From an uncultured Vibrio sp. (GTDB lineage Bacteria > Pseudomonadota > Gammaproteobacteria > Enterobacterales > Vibrionaceae): DNA of 64,000 nt. Shown here one piece after another: positions 55,741 to 64,000 of this stretch (its first letter is position 1; every line of letters begins with the position of its first letter). The notes under the pieces are model-generated. The model was not told the origin of the DNA, did no database searches, and saw only the letters and a list, made by a program, of their open reading frames with translations. A program made the translations under genes and the position numbers. The stretch lies in the NCBI RefSeq assembly GCF_963675395.1, contig NZ_OY776222.1, positions 186,001-250,000 of the forward strand, in the 5' to 3' direction.

Positions 55741-56508
55741 TCACCGCTTGTTGCTCCGTAGCAGCACATTAACGAGCCCTTTCAGCTTTATTTTTGTCGC
55801 TCGCCAATGTGTATGCGGCTTGGTTGGCGCTGTATCCAGAATATGCAGATAGGCTTTTTCATCCAGAACGACTTCTCCCCCATGCGCAAGCAACAAACAG
55901 CTCGGCTGCAGTTCAAAAACCCGTTTAACGGAACAACGATATTGATTGGGATGAAAAATAGGAAACGGCGCAATCAAGTGCTTTTTCACTTTTACCATCA
56001 AATCCGCCACATACAACACGCTCTGCTCCGCGTGATAGACCGATAAATCTCTGTCGGTATGGCCCTGAGTTTCCAGTACCTGCCAATCTTCAAATCCCGG
56101 AATACTATCACCATCAAGCAGCTCAATATCAGGCCTCAATTTACGTGGATACCAAAGGTTACGCTTTGGTTTACGCATTCGATTTGCCATCCACCTTGCT
56201 AAGAACAAGTCGGTTAAATGCATCAACCAACCGTCAAAACCGCCATACCATTGAGCTTCACGTTTAGCCGCTAAAACTCTACATCCTGTCAGAGCTCTAA
56301 GTTTATGTGCGGCTCCCGCGTGATCAGGGTGCATGTGCGTTACTACCACCAGCTTAAGGTCAGTAAATGGTCGCTTAAGTTGGTGCTCAATAAAATCTTT
56401 GAGATGGGGAATGTCGGCTCGGCTTGCGCCATCCAGTAACATGAGTTTGTCGGTATACTCGGCGAGATACATGGTCTGTATGTACCCCTGAATTCTATGC
56501 AGCTGCAA
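55741..56508 (-). CDS. MBL-fold metallo-hydrolase
   Basis: This is a 255-residue metallo-beta-lactamase fold protein. The metal motif VVTHMHPDHAGAAHKL near residue 54 is the classic HxHxDH, a later His is in VLETQGHTDRDLSVY near 147, an Asp is in VADLMVK near 166, and a final His is in LLLAHGGEVVL near 209. The substrate is unknown. It starts with TTG (MQLHRIQGY), preceded by AAGGA; no in-frame ATG gives a good start. It is convergent with the RimB-like gene. Confidence 0.85.
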   Translation of the reverse strand: MQLHRIQGYIQTMYLAEYTDKLMLLDGASRADIPHLKDFIEHQLKRPFTDLKLVVVTHMHPDHAGAAHKLRALTGCRVLAAKREAQWYGGFDGWLMHLTDLFLARWMANRMRKPKRNLWYPRKLRPDIELLDGDSIPGFEDWQVLETQGHTDRDLSVYHAEQSVLYVADLMVKVKKHLIAPFPIFHPNQYRCSVKRVFELQPSCLLLAHGGEVVLDEKAYLHILDTAPTKPHTHWRATKIKLKGLVNVLLRSNKR

Positions 56509-56691
56509 AACATATCCTTATGTTTGAGGTGTTTTTTTAATCAAGAAAACCGCTCTGGTAAGACCAACTATAACAGCAGATAAGAACGAATGTTAAATAA
56601 ATGTTTAAGCCATTGTTCGACAACCAAGCCTAATCGATAAGATAGATTTTAATCATTAGACTCTAGATAACTTTTGACGGTTAATGCGCGC

Positions 56692-56785
56692 ACACGGAGT
56701 TCGTGTCAGGGTATGAGGTTAATGCCTCATGAATTGCTTTTTGGTACTTTTCCTTCTAATAAATTAAGGGGTTAAGTACCTTTTT
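56692..56785 (+). promoter_or_regulatory. Stacked-hairpin leader of speA
   Basis: Three hairpins follow one another just before the start codon: ACACG/CGTGT (56692-56706), ATGAGG/CCTCAT (56713-56730) and GGTACTT/AAGTACC (56743-56780). The last contains the AAGGGG ribosome site in its loop side and is followed by TTTTT directly before the GTG start. The layout suggests control of speA by attenuation or ribosome-site masking, perhaps by polyamines or arginine. This is inference from structure only. Confidence 0.45.
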
Positions 56786-58708
56786 GTGAGAATTGAGTTG
56801 GAAAAAGCAACGAAATTAGACCGCATTCGCGCGGACTACAACGTTCACTACTGGAGCCAAGGCTTCTACGGTATCGATGACCAAGGCGAGGTATATGTCT
56901 CTCCTCGCAGTGACCGTGCACATCAAATCCCTTTCAGTGCCATTGTAAAAGAGCTAGAAGCGAAGCAACTGAACTTACCCGTTCTCGTTCGCTTCCCACA
57001 GATCGTGCATCAGCGTGTGCATGGTCTTTGTGATGCTTTCAACCAAGCGATTGAAGATTACCAGTATCCGAACAAATACTTGTTGGTGTACCCGATTAAG
57101 GTAAACCAGCAACGAGAAGTGGTTGATGAAATACTCGCCAGCCAAGCAGAGCTAGAAACCAAACAGCTGGGTCTTGAAGCGGGCAGTAAACCGGAATTGT
57201 TGGCGGTACTGGCTCTGGCTCAACAGGCCAGCTCCGTGATTGTCTGTAATGGCTACAAAGACCGCGAGTACGTGCGCCTTGCGCTGATTGGTGAGAAGCT
57301 TGGCCATAAAGTTTTTATCGTCTTAGAGAAGCTATCAGAACTTGATCTTGTGCTGCAAGAAGCAGAAAGCTTGGGCGTCCAGCCTCGTTTAGGTCTGCGT
57401 ATTCGTCTTGCTTCTCAAGGCGCAGGGAAATGGCAGTCAAGTGGCGGCGAAAAATCGAAGTTTGGCCTGTCCGCATCACAAGTATTGAGTGTAATTCACC
57501 GCCTGAAGAACAGCGACAATCTCGATGCATTACAATTGGTGCACTTCCACCTTGGCTCACAAATGGCGAACATTCGCGATGTGCGTAATGGCGTCAATGA
57601 ATCAGCACGATTCTACTGTGAGCTACGCGCAATGGGTGCCAATATTGATTACTTCGATGTGGGTGGTGGTTTAGCGGTGGATTATGACGGCACACGTAGC
57701 CAATCTTCCAATTCGATGAACTATGGTCTTGCTGAGTACGCGCGAAATATCGTAAACACGGTGGGTGATGTCTGTCAGCAATATGAGCAGCCGATGCCGG
57801 TGATTATTTCTGAGTCTGGCCGCTCTTTGACGGCTCACCATGCGGTGTTGGTATCCAATGTTATTGGGACAGAAGCTTATCAACCTGAAGACGTGTTTGC
57901 GCCACTGGGTGAAGCGCCTCTGCTGCTACAAAACATGTGGCGCAATTGGGAAAACCTGCAAAACGGCACTGACGCTCGAGCCCTGATTGAGATTTACAAC
58001 GACACTCAAAGTGATTTGGCCGAAGCCCATTCAAATTTTGCCACTGGCGTGATTAACCTTGAACAGCGCGCGTGGGCAGAACAATTGTCACTGCGTATTT
58101 ACTTCGAGTTGAGTCGTAAGATGAGCGCCAAGAACCGTTTCCACCGTCCAATTTTGGATGAGTTGAGCGAACGTCTTGCAGACAAGTTCTTTGTCAACTT
58201 CTCGCTGTTTCAGTCTCTGCCCGATGCATGGGGGATTGATCAGGTGTTCCCGGTTCTGCCTCTTTCTGGTTTGGGTGATGCCGAAGAACGTCGTGCTGTA
58301 ATGTTGGACATCACTTGTGATTCTGATGGCGCACTGGAACTCTACGTGGATGGTCAAGGTATTGAAAGTACCCTACCGGTTCCTGCGTGGAGCAAAGACA
58401 AGCCATACTTGCTAGGCTTCTTCTTAGTTGGCGCATACCAGGAAATTCTGGGTGATATGCACAATTTATTTGGCGACACCCATAGTGTGGTTGTTAACGT
58501 AGAAGAAAACGGCGAGTTTGAAATTAGCTACATCAACGAAGGTGATAGCGTAGAAGACATGATGCGTTACGTTCATATCGACGTTGATGCGATTCGTGAT
58601 AATTACAAACAACTGGTTTCTGAACGTGTTGAAGCCGGTGAACAAACACAAATCCTTGCTGAGCTGGAACAAGGTTTAGTGGGATACACCTATTTAGAGG
58701 ATTTATGA
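56786..58708 (+). CDS. speA: Biosynthetic arginine decarboxylase SpeA
   Basis: This PLP enzyme decarboxylates arginine to agmatine, the first step of the agmatine route to putrescine. The 640-residue chain is the normal size. Marks are [15 protein letters not shown] near 18, [11 protein letters not shown] with the PLP lysine near 105, [26 protein letters not shown] near 205, HFHLGSQM near 254, [12 protein letters not shown] near 291 and [14 protein letters not shown] near 340. The GTG start at 56786 lies 14 nt from AAGGGG; a TTG at 56798 is possible. speB follows 1 bp after the stop. Confidence 0.93.
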   Translation: MRIELEKATKLDRIRADYNVHYWSQGFYGIDDQGEVYVSPRSDRAHQIPFSAIVKELEAKQLNLPVLVRFPQIVHQRVHGLCDAFNQAIEDYQYPNKYLLVYPIKVNQQREVVDEILASQAELETKQLGLEAGSKPELLAVLALAQQASSVIVCNGYKDREYVRLALIGEKLGHKVFIVLEKLSELDLVLQEAESLGVQPRLGLRIRLASQGAGKWQSSGGEKSKFGLSASQVLSVIHRLKNSDNLDALQLVHFHLGSQMANIRDVRNGVNESARFYCELRAMGANIDYFDVGGGLAVDYDGTRSQSSNSMNYGLAEYARNIVNTVGDVCQQYEQPMPVIISESGRSLTAHHAVLVSNVIGTEAYQPEDVFAPLGEAPLLLQNMWRNWENLQNGTDARALIEIYNDTQSDLAEAHSNFATGVINLEQRAWAEQLSLRIYFELSRKMSAKNRFHRPILDELSERLADKFFVNFSLFQSLPDAWGIDQVFPVLPLSGLGDAEERRAVMLDITCDSDGALELYVDGQGIESTLPVPAWSKDKPYLLGFFLVGAYQEILGDMHNLFGDTHSVVVNVEENGEFEISYINEGDSVEDMMRYVHIDVDAIRDNYKQLVSERVEAGEQTQILAELEQGLVGYTYLEDL

Positions 58709-58709
58709 T

Positions 58710-59636
58710 ATGAATGATTTGTTTACTAAAACTGATTATTCGCTTTACTCCAACTCAATGTCGTTTCTGCGTCTGCCGTATATCAAAAATCCGGTGACCG
58801 CAGAGGCCGACGTTGTAGTGCTTGGCGTTCCTCTCGACATGGCTACATCAGGTCGCTCAGGGGCTCGCATGGGTCCGGATGCCATCCGTCGCGCTTCTGT
58901 GAATTTAGCCTGGGAAGGTAAAAAGTTCCCATGGGATTTCAACGTATTTGATAAGTTAACCGTGATTGATTGCGGTGATCTGGTCTTTGATTGTGGTGAT
59001 GCGGAAGACTTCACTTACCGTCTGGAAGCGGCGACAAACGAGATCTTAAAAAGCGGGAAAACAATGCTGGCCTTGGGTGGCGATCACTTCATCTCCCTGC
59101 CTATTCTACGTGCCTATGCGAAACACTATGGCGAAATGGCTTTAGTTCATTTCGATGCTCATACGGATACTTACGCCAATGGTAGCTCATACGACCACGG
59201 TACGATGTTCTACCATGCCCCAAAAGAAGGGCTCATTTCTGCGAAGAACTCGGTACAAATTGGTATTCGTACCGAATACAAGCTGCAAGGTCACGGCTTT
59301 AACGTCATAAATGCGATGCAAGCCAATGACATGTCGGTGAATGAGATTTTAGATGAAATTCGTCGTACTGTGGCCGATAAACCAGTGTACGTGACCTTTG
59401 ATATTGACTGCCTAGATCCGGCGTTTGCACCGGGAACGGGGACGCCTGTTTGCGGCGGCTTAAATACTGACAAAGTGCTTAAAATCATTCGTGGTTTGGC
59501 TGGTATGAATATCGTAGGCATGGACGTGGTAGAAGTGTCACCACCTTATGACCAAAGTGATGTCACCGCATTAGCAGGCGCGACCATTGCTCTAGAACTG
59601 CTGTACGCTTACGCATCAGGTCGAGAACAAGCGTAA
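58710..59636 (+). CDS. speB: Agmatinase SpeB
   Basis: This ureohydrolase splits agmatine into putrescine and urea. The 308 residues carry the two-manganese motifs of the arginase family: [11 protein letters not shown] near 125, [14 protein letters not shown] near 147 and [18 protein letters not shown] near 227. It begins 1 bp after the speA stop, so the pair is translationally coupled and makes putrescine from arginine without an ornithine step. Confidence 0.95.
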   Translation: MNDLFTKTDYSLYSNSMSFLRLPYIKNPVTAEADVVVLGVPLDMATSGRSGARMGPDAIRRASVNLAWEGKKFPWDFNVFDKLTVIDCGDLVFDCGDAEDFTYRLEAATNEILKSGKTMLALGGDHFISLPILRAYAKHYGEMALVHFDAHTDTYANGSSYDHGTMFYHAPKEGLISAKNSVQIGIRTEYKLQGHGFNVINAMQANDMSVNEILDEIRRTVADKPVYVTFDIDCLDPAFAPGTGTPVCGGLNTDKVLKIIRGLAGMNIVGMDVVEVSPPYDQSDVTALAGATIALELLYAYASGREQA

Positions 59637-59644
59637 ATTTTTTT

Positions 59645-59668
59645 AAGGGAGAATTCGCTCCCTTTTTT
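59645..59668 (+). terminator. Rho-independent terminator after speB
   Basis: AAGGGAG-AATTCG-CTCCCTT is followed by a T-run, 9 bp past the stop. Confidence 0.9.
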
Positions 59669-59812
59669 GTCTTTTCACACACCAAACTTTCGGATTATTT
59701 TTTCTAATCCAAATCATAGATTTTAATCTTGCTTGGCGGCGCAAGTTTAGATTGCCAAGTATACATTCAAGCACTAATATCCCGCACGAATAACCCCCTA
59801 ATATAACAAATA

Positions 59813-59840
59813 CATTAGCACTCTTTATGGAGTGCTAATG
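59813..59840. promoter_or_regulatory. CIRCE-like inverted repeat before emrD
   Basis: CATTAGCACTC (59813-59823) and GAGTGCTAATG (59830-59840) form perfect 11-bp arms with a 6-nt spacer. The inner TTAGCACTC/GAGTGCTAA halves are identical to the CIRCE element of HrcA, which has a 9-nt spacer. It ends 36 bp before the emrD start and could be an operator or a leader hairpin. Confidence 0.55.
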
Positions 59841-59876
59841 CTTCTTACACCTTAAATTTATTGGAGAGACAGGTAA

Positions 59877-61082
59877 ATGCCGGCTTCGTTTCCATTAGTG
59901 AAACTTACGTTTTTAATCGCGATATTGACTGCCGTCGGTCAAATGACCCAAACGATGTACGTGCCTTCAATCGGTCATATGGCGAGTGAGTTTTTGGTTT
60001 CTGCGTCTTCGCTTCAAGCCGTCATGGCTTGTTACTTGATCCCCTATGGCTTATCACAGTTTGTATATGGTCCTCTGTCTGATCGCCTTGGACGCAAACC
60101 GATTATCATTGCAGGCTTGCTTATTTACATCATAGGAACGTTAGTCGCCCTATTTACCCACCAGTTTGAGTGGTTCTTAGTCGGTAGCTTTATTCAAGGC
60201 TTGGGCATTGGTTGTGGTGGCGCGATGGCGCGTATACTAACTCGCGACTGTTTTGATGGTGCAGAACTGCACCGCGCGAACAGCTTGATCAGCATGTGTA
60301 TCCTTTTTTCACCTTTGATAGCGCCATTACTGGGTGGTTACTTAACAGAGGCATTTAACTGGCGATCAAGTTATCTGTTCCTTGCACTATTCGGTGTTTC
60401 TGTAGTGATTACTATGATGACTAGCATGATGGAGACGCTCCCTGAAGAAAAACGCAAACACGAGCCAGTAACCAAGAGCTATCAATACGTTTTATCCGAT
60501 AAACGCTTTCAGGGCTTTTTGATCTGCCTTGTGGCAACGTTCGCGGGAGTCGGTGTAATTGAAGCCGCAGCGGGTGTGCTGTTAGGTGGCGTGTTGGGAT
60601 TACCAGCGACAACCGTCAGTTTGCTGTTTATTATTCCGATCCCGGGATATCTGATAGGGTCAGGCTTATCGAGCTACATCGCTCAGCGCCGTTCAATGCG
60701 CCGAGCACTGAACGTTGGCCTGGTCGCCATTTTTATCGGTTCAGCCATCGTGTTGATCCCAGGGCTGTTTGGCTTAACCACCGCGTTAACCTTGATTGGT
60801 GGCGCGACTATTTACTTTTTGGGAGCAGGTATTTTATTTCCTGCAGCCACAACGGGAGCGATTTCGCCATTCCCATATCATGCGGGGACTGCTGGTGCGA
60901 CACTGGGTGGCATGCAAAACTTGGGGGCCGGTATCGCAACCTTGCTCGCATCGCTATTTCCAGCCCATAACCAAATGCCTCTCGGGATTTTGATGATGGC
61001 GATGTCAATTATCGCCATGCTCGGGCTACGCTGGGTAAATCGCACGCCAGATCATTCCAACCAAGTACCGCAGGTTATTTAG
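59877..61082 (+). CDS. emrD: EmrD-type MFS multidrug/proton antiporter
   Basis: This is a 401-residue, 12-helix major facilitator of the drug:H+ antiporter-1 group. Marks are AVGQMTQTMYVPSIGHMA at helix 1, the motif A equivalent YGPLSDRLGRKPII near 61, GLGIGCGGAMARILTRD near 109 and SPLIAPLLGGYL near 146. The block GAGILFPAATTGAISPFPY and the following TAGATLGGMQNLGAG near 345 match E. coli EmrD closely by eye. GGAGAGACAGG precedes the ATG. It probably exports amphipathic toxic compounds. No repressor gene is adjacent. Confidence 0.88.
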   Translation: MPASFPLVKLTFLIAILTAVGQMTQTMYVPSIGHMASEFLVSASSLQAVMACYLIPYGLSQFVYGPLSDRLGRKPIIIAGLLIYIIGTLVALFTHQFEWFLVGSFIQGLGIGCGGAMARILTRDCFDGAELHRANSLISMCILFSPLIAPLLGGYLTEAFNWRSSYLFLALFGVSVVITMMTSMMETLPEEKRKHEPVTKSYQYVLSDKRFQGFLICLVATFAGVGVIEAAAGVLLGGVLGLPATTVSLLFIIPIPGYLIGSGLSSYIAQRRSMRRALNVGLVAIFIGSAIVLIPGLFGLTTALTLIGGATIYFLGAGILFPAATTGAISPFPYHAGTAGATLGGMQNLGAGIATLLASLFPAHNQMPLGILMMAMSIIAMLGLRWVNRTPDHSNQVPQVI

Positions 61083-61093
61083 ACCGAGTTTTC

Positions 61094-61125
61094 AGGGACA
61101 TACTCTTCAGTATGTCCCTTTCTAT
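61094..61125 (+). terminator. Rho-independent terminator after emrD
   Basis: AGGGACATACT-CTTC-AGTATGTCCCT is a perfect 11-bp stem followed by TTCTATTT. Confidence 0.9.
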
Positions 61126-61336
61126 TTATGCATATCATTTCAAAAACGCATCTAACGCCCATCTCAGATTCAAAAAGAGAGTTTGCGTTGTATAACAACT
61201 GGTTACACAATGATGCTTCATTTCAAAAACTGGAAGATCAATAACTTCGCTACCCAACCAGAAAGCACGCTCAAGCCATATAGAATTGGATTCCATTCAA
61301 AAGGACAACTTGGGTATAAAATACAAGGATAAGCAG

Positions 61337-63502
61337 ATGCGTTTTACTCTTACGACGTTGGCCGTATCAGTCGCAATTTTGGCCGGATGCAGTAATCAAG
61401 GAACTTCACCTATGAACCATTATTCTCAGTCACAGCTCATTGCTCAGCAAACACAAGCGCCAGTCGCCAAGAAAGTCCCCCATGCTATGACAATTCATGG
61501 CGATACCCGCATCGATAACTACTACTGGATGCGTGACGACGAGCGCCAAGATCCTGAGGTTCTGCAACATCTGGAACAAGAGAATCAATATACCGAAACC
61601 GTTTTAAAGCATACCGAAGCGTTGCAGCAAACGCTGTTTGAAGAAATAAAGGGCAGAATCGCCAAAGACGATAACTCCGTTCCGGTTCGAAAAGGAAGTT
61701 ACTTTTATTCCAGTGAAGTCTCTGGAGACAACGAATACGAAGTTCACCTACGCGCCAAAGACTTTGCTGGCACAGATAAATCGGTGATTTTAGATGTCAA
61801 CGAACTAGCAAAGGGTCATGAATTCTTTAACGTCAGCGGATTACATGTCAGTCCTGATGAAACGCTTTTGGCATATGGAGAAGACACGTTAAGTCGTCGT
61901 ATTTACACCATCAAAATCAAAAATCTGGCGACTGGTGAATACCTTGAGGATGAAATCGAAGGTGCCTCAAGCGCAATCGCGTGGCAAAACGATAATCAGG
62001 CGATCTATTACATTAAGAAAGATCCACAAACGCTGTTAGGTTACCAGGTCTATCGACATGTTTTAGGTACACCACAAAGCACAGACGAGCTCATCTACGA
62101 AGAAACCGATAGTGAGTACTACACCTACATCAGCAAGAGTAAAGATGGCGAAGAGGTTTACATTTGGCACTCCAGTACCGAAACCAGCGGAGTATCTGTT
62201 CTCGATGCCAACAACCCAAGCGCGCAAGCGGAGCCATTTTTTCCGCGCGAAACCGGCATCGAATACAGCATCGCAAAACTCGGCGACTGGTACTACATCT
62301 ACACCAACTATCAGGCAATTAACTTTCGTTTGATGAAAGTGCATAAAGACAACATGCACGACCGTTCACAATGGCAAGATGTCATTCCGGCTGACGATGA
62401 TACTCAACTGGTCGATTTTGAGTTATTTGATGACCATCTGGTTTATGAGCAGCGGGCAAATGGCTTATCGACGGTTACTGTCCGCGAGCTATCCAGTGGT
62501 AACGAGTTTCCTCTCCAATTTCACGACAGCGCATTTGCGGCGTATCTGACCGGAAACTACGAATTAGATAACAATAAAGTTCGCATTTACTACAGTAGCT
62601 TAACCACACCCGGCACCTACTATGATTTCGACCTGAAAACGGGTGAATCTGAAATCATGAAGCAAACGCCAGTACTGGGTGATTTTGACGCAGATAATTA
62701 CCAGTCTGAGCGAATCATGGTCAAAGCACGAGATGGTAAATCCGTGCCTGTCTCTTTGGTATATCGCAAAAACTTGTTTAGCAAAGATGGCACCAATCCG
62801 ATTTACCAATACGGTTATGGTTCTTACGGTGCAACGATTGAACCAACCTTTAGCTCCACGCGCTTGAGCCTGTTGGATCGTGGCTTCGTTTTCGCGATTG
62901 CGCATATCCGAGGCTCTGAAATGCTCGGTCGTCCTTGGTATGAGGATGGTAAAAAACTCACCAAGCAAAATACCTTTAATGATTTTGTCGATGTCACCAA
63001 AGGCTTGGTCGAGCAACAATATGGAGCGAAAGACAAAGTGTTCGCGGTTGGCGGCTCAGCAGGTGGCCTGTTGATGGGTGCCGTCATTAACCAAGCACCT
63101 GAGTTGTACCGCGGCATTGGTGCGCATGTACCCTTTGTCGATGTGGTGACAACGATGTTGGATGAATCGATTCCATTAACGACCAATGAATACGATGAAT
63201 GGGGTAACCCAAACAACAAAACCTATTACGACTACATGTTGAGTTATTCGCCTTACGACAATATAAAAGCGCAGGATTATCCGAACATGCTGGTCACCAC
63301 AGGTTTGCATGACTCTCAGGTGCAGTACTTTGAGCCAATGAAGTGGATAGCTAAATTGCGTGAGATGAAGACAGATAACAACGTGCTGGTGTTTAAGACC
63401 GATATGGAAGCGGGACATGGTGGCGCTTCCGGTCGCTTTAAGCGCCTAAAAGAAGATGCACTTGAGTATGCTTTCTTCCTCGACCTGCTCGACACCAAGT
63501 AA
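61337..63502 (+). CDS. ptrB: Oligopeptidase B-type S9 peptidase with lipoprotein signal
   Basis: This is a 721-residue prolyl-oligopeptidase family enzyme (S9A). A lipoprotein signal MRFTLTTLAVSVAILAGC (Cys 18) opens the chain, unlike the cytosolic E. coli PtrB. A beta-propeller follows from about 100 to 430, then the catalytic domain: the nucleophile in VGGSAGGLLMGAVINQAP near 572, the Asp in VTTGLHDSQVQYFEP near 655 and the His in EAGHGGASGR near 693. It should cleave after basic residues in peptides, at the cell envelope. AAGGAT precedes the ATG at 61337. Confidence 0.9.
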   Translation: MRFTLTTLAVSVAILAGCSNQGTSPMNHYSQSQLIAQQTQAPVAKKVPHAMTIHGDTRIDNYYWMRDDERQDPEVLQHLEQENQYTETVLKHTEALQQTLFEEIKGRIAKDDNSVPVRKGSYFYSSEVSGDNEYEVHLRAKDFAGTDKSVILDVNELAKGHEFFNVSGLHVSPDETLLAYGEDTLSRRIYTIKIKNLATGEYLEDEIEGASSAIAWQNDNQAIYYIKKDPQTLLGYQVYRHVLGTPQSTDELIYEETDSEYYTYISKSKDGEEVYIWHSSTETSGVSVLDANNPSAQAEPFFPRETGIEYSIAKLGDWYYIYTNYQAINFRLMKVHKDNMHDRSQWQDVIPADDDTQLVDFELFDDHLVYEQRANGLSTVTVRELSSGNEFPLQFHDSAFAAYLTGNYELDNNKVRIYYSSLTTPGTYYDFDLKTGESEIMKQTPVLGDFDADNYQSERIMVKARDGKSVPVSLVYRKNLFSKDGTNPIYQYGYGSYGATIEPTFSSTRLSLLDRGFVFAIAHIRGSEMLGRPWYEDGKKLTKQNTFNDFVDVTKGLVEQQYGAKDKVFAVGGSAGGLLMGAVINQAPELYRGIGAHVPFVDVVTTMLDESIPLTTNEYDEWGNPNNKTYYDYMLSYSPYDNIKAQDYPNMLVTTGLHDSQVQYFEPMKWIAKLREMKTDNNVLVFKTDMEAGHGGASGRFKRLKEDALEYAFFLDLLDTK

Positions 63503-63511
63503 CGGCAAAAT

Positions 63512-63533
63512 AATGCCCGCACTTGCGGGCATT
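63512..63533 (+). terminator. Terminator after the oligopeptidase gene
   Basis: AATGCCCGC-ACTT-GCGGGCATT is a perfect stem 10 bp past the stop. The T-run is short. Confidence 0.7.
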
Positions 63534-63582
63534 ACTACGATTAAATGCCGATTTTTCTCATCGCCCCGAATCAGGGTGGGAA

Positions 63583-63611
63583 GAAAAACACCTACTCACA
63601 TCGAGTAGGCG
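63583..63611 (-). terminator. Terminator of the porin gene
   Basis: On the minus strand CGCCTACTC-GATGT-GAGTAGGTG is followed by TTTTTC, about 45 bp past the porin stop. Confidence 0.8.
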
Positions 63612-63655
63612 TTAACACAATAACTGTGTTTAGGCAGTAGATACTGTCCTATTGA

Positions 63656-64000
63656 TTAGAAGTAGTAACGAGCACCGATAGTCCAGTAGTCGTTCTCTTC
63701 CACATCAATGTCGTTACCTAGATCGATTTGGTAACCTGCAAATGTGTAGAATGAAGGAGTTACAGCGTACTCTGCTTGCAATGCCATTTGGCTGTATAGT
63801 GTATCTAGATCGTCTTCATCAACTGACTCGTAGTTGACGCTGAATGTCCAATCGTTAACGCCGTAGGCTAAAAGTGCTTCTAGCTGAGTAGTATCTTCTA
63901 GACCTTCAAAGAAGTACTCGTTCATACCGTATACAACAGCAGCGTATAGGCCTGAACCGTAAGAACCGTAGTAAGCTGATAAAATGTGCGAGCTTGCGTC
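63656..64000 (-). CDS. Outer membrane porin (C-terminal part; 5' end off window)
   Basis: The visible 114 codons are the last beta-strands of a Gram-negative porin: alternating strands such as TQLEALLAYGVNDWTFSVNYES, LYSQMALQAEYAV and FYTFAGYQIDLG, ending NDYWTIGARYYF with the C-terminal Phe needed for BAM recognition. The reading frame stays open to position 64000 (HILSAYYGSYGSGLYAAVVYG), so the gene continues. Which porin (OmpU-like or another) cannot be decided from this part. Confidence 0.85.
   Translation of the reverse strand, partial: DASSHILSAYYGSYGSGLYAAVVYGMNEYFFEGLEDTTQLEALLAYGVNDWTFSVNYESVDEDDLDTLYSQMALQAEYAVTPSFYTFAGYQIDLGNDIDVEENDYWTIGARYYF

Noticed and set aside
59813..59840. 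Intrinsic terminator at the emrD palindrome
   Set aside because: No T-run follows (GCTAATGCTTCTTA), and speB already has its own terminator at 59645-59668.

Overview
This 64 kb window is bacterial chromosome from a gammaproteobacterium, almost certainly a Vibrio of the Harveyi clade type. The gene set supports this: an EmrD-type exporter, PhoX, a CsrB-family RNA, YggL, LhgO, type 2 isopentenyl-diphosphate isomerase, DUF2541/DUF3012/DUF3316-type Vibrio proteins, and the phosphonate cluster phnW-pbfA-phnX with its own GntR regulator and ABC importer. By analogy with V. cholerae, where speA and speB are on the small chromosome, it may be chromosome II; that is inference only. No prophage, transposon, integron or CRISPR array is visible. 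The DNA reads as stable metabolic and accessory chromosome.

Layout. 1-4.1 kb: a compact ethanolamine utilisation unit (permease, EutC, EutB, divergent AraC/EutR-type activator) with no microcompartment genes in view. 4.2-8.3 kb: a small-protein group (VOC protein, small ORF, DUF3012 lipoprotein), type 2 IPP isomerase and a CPA1 antiporter. 8.6-17.6 kb: a large DUF2339 membrane protein, NUDIX, DUF333 lipoprotein, a membrane protein, a YdcF-like protein, L-serine deaminase, an M14 carboxypeptidase and a 5'-truncated DUF3316 remnant. 17.9-26.5 kb: the 2-aminoethylphosphonate (AEP) regulon. The regulator PhnR, permease, ATPase and binding protein lie on the minus strand, and phnW-pbfA-phnX diverge on the plus strand. 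Three TGGT-N4-ACCA boxes sit in front of the three transcription units. 26.5-31.1 kb: a MacA-MacB-outer membrane factor efflux operon. 31.3-46 kb: mixed housekeeping, repair and signalling genes (DUF2541, NUDIX, YjjG, LysR, DUF805, acetyltransferase, OsmC, MsrAB, two GGDEF proteins, a ScfR-like XRE regulator, AlkB-like oxygenase, NupC). 46.5 kb: tRNA-Leu(GAG). 46.6-52.8 kb: hypothetical protein, LhgO, a third GGDEF protein, PhoX, YggL. 52.9-55.7 kb: a 28-codon ORF, CsrB with a promoter and a VarA/GacA-type box, then RimK with a RimB-like protease. 55.7-64 kb: MBL hydrolase, arginine decarboxylase plus agmatinase (putrescine synthesis), EmrD, a lipoprotein-type oligopeptidase B, and the end of a porin.

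How genes work together. Ethanolamine: import, then EutBC cleavage to acetaldehyde and ammonia. AEP: ABC import, then transamination by PhnW and C-P cleavage by PhnX, with PbfA feeding the hydroxylated analogue into the same aldehyde. Arginine to agmatine to putrescine: SpeA then SpeB. MacAB plus its outer membrane factor forms a tripartite exporter. CsrB would sequester CsrA and connects to RimK/RimB only by position.

The most interesting unexplained signals are non-coding. They are a stacked-hairpin leader in front of speA, a long structured leader with a terminator-like hairpin in front of nupC, a CIRCE-like perfect inverted repeat with a 6-nt spacer in front of emrD, and a structured segment in front of the GGDEF gene at 37.6 kb.
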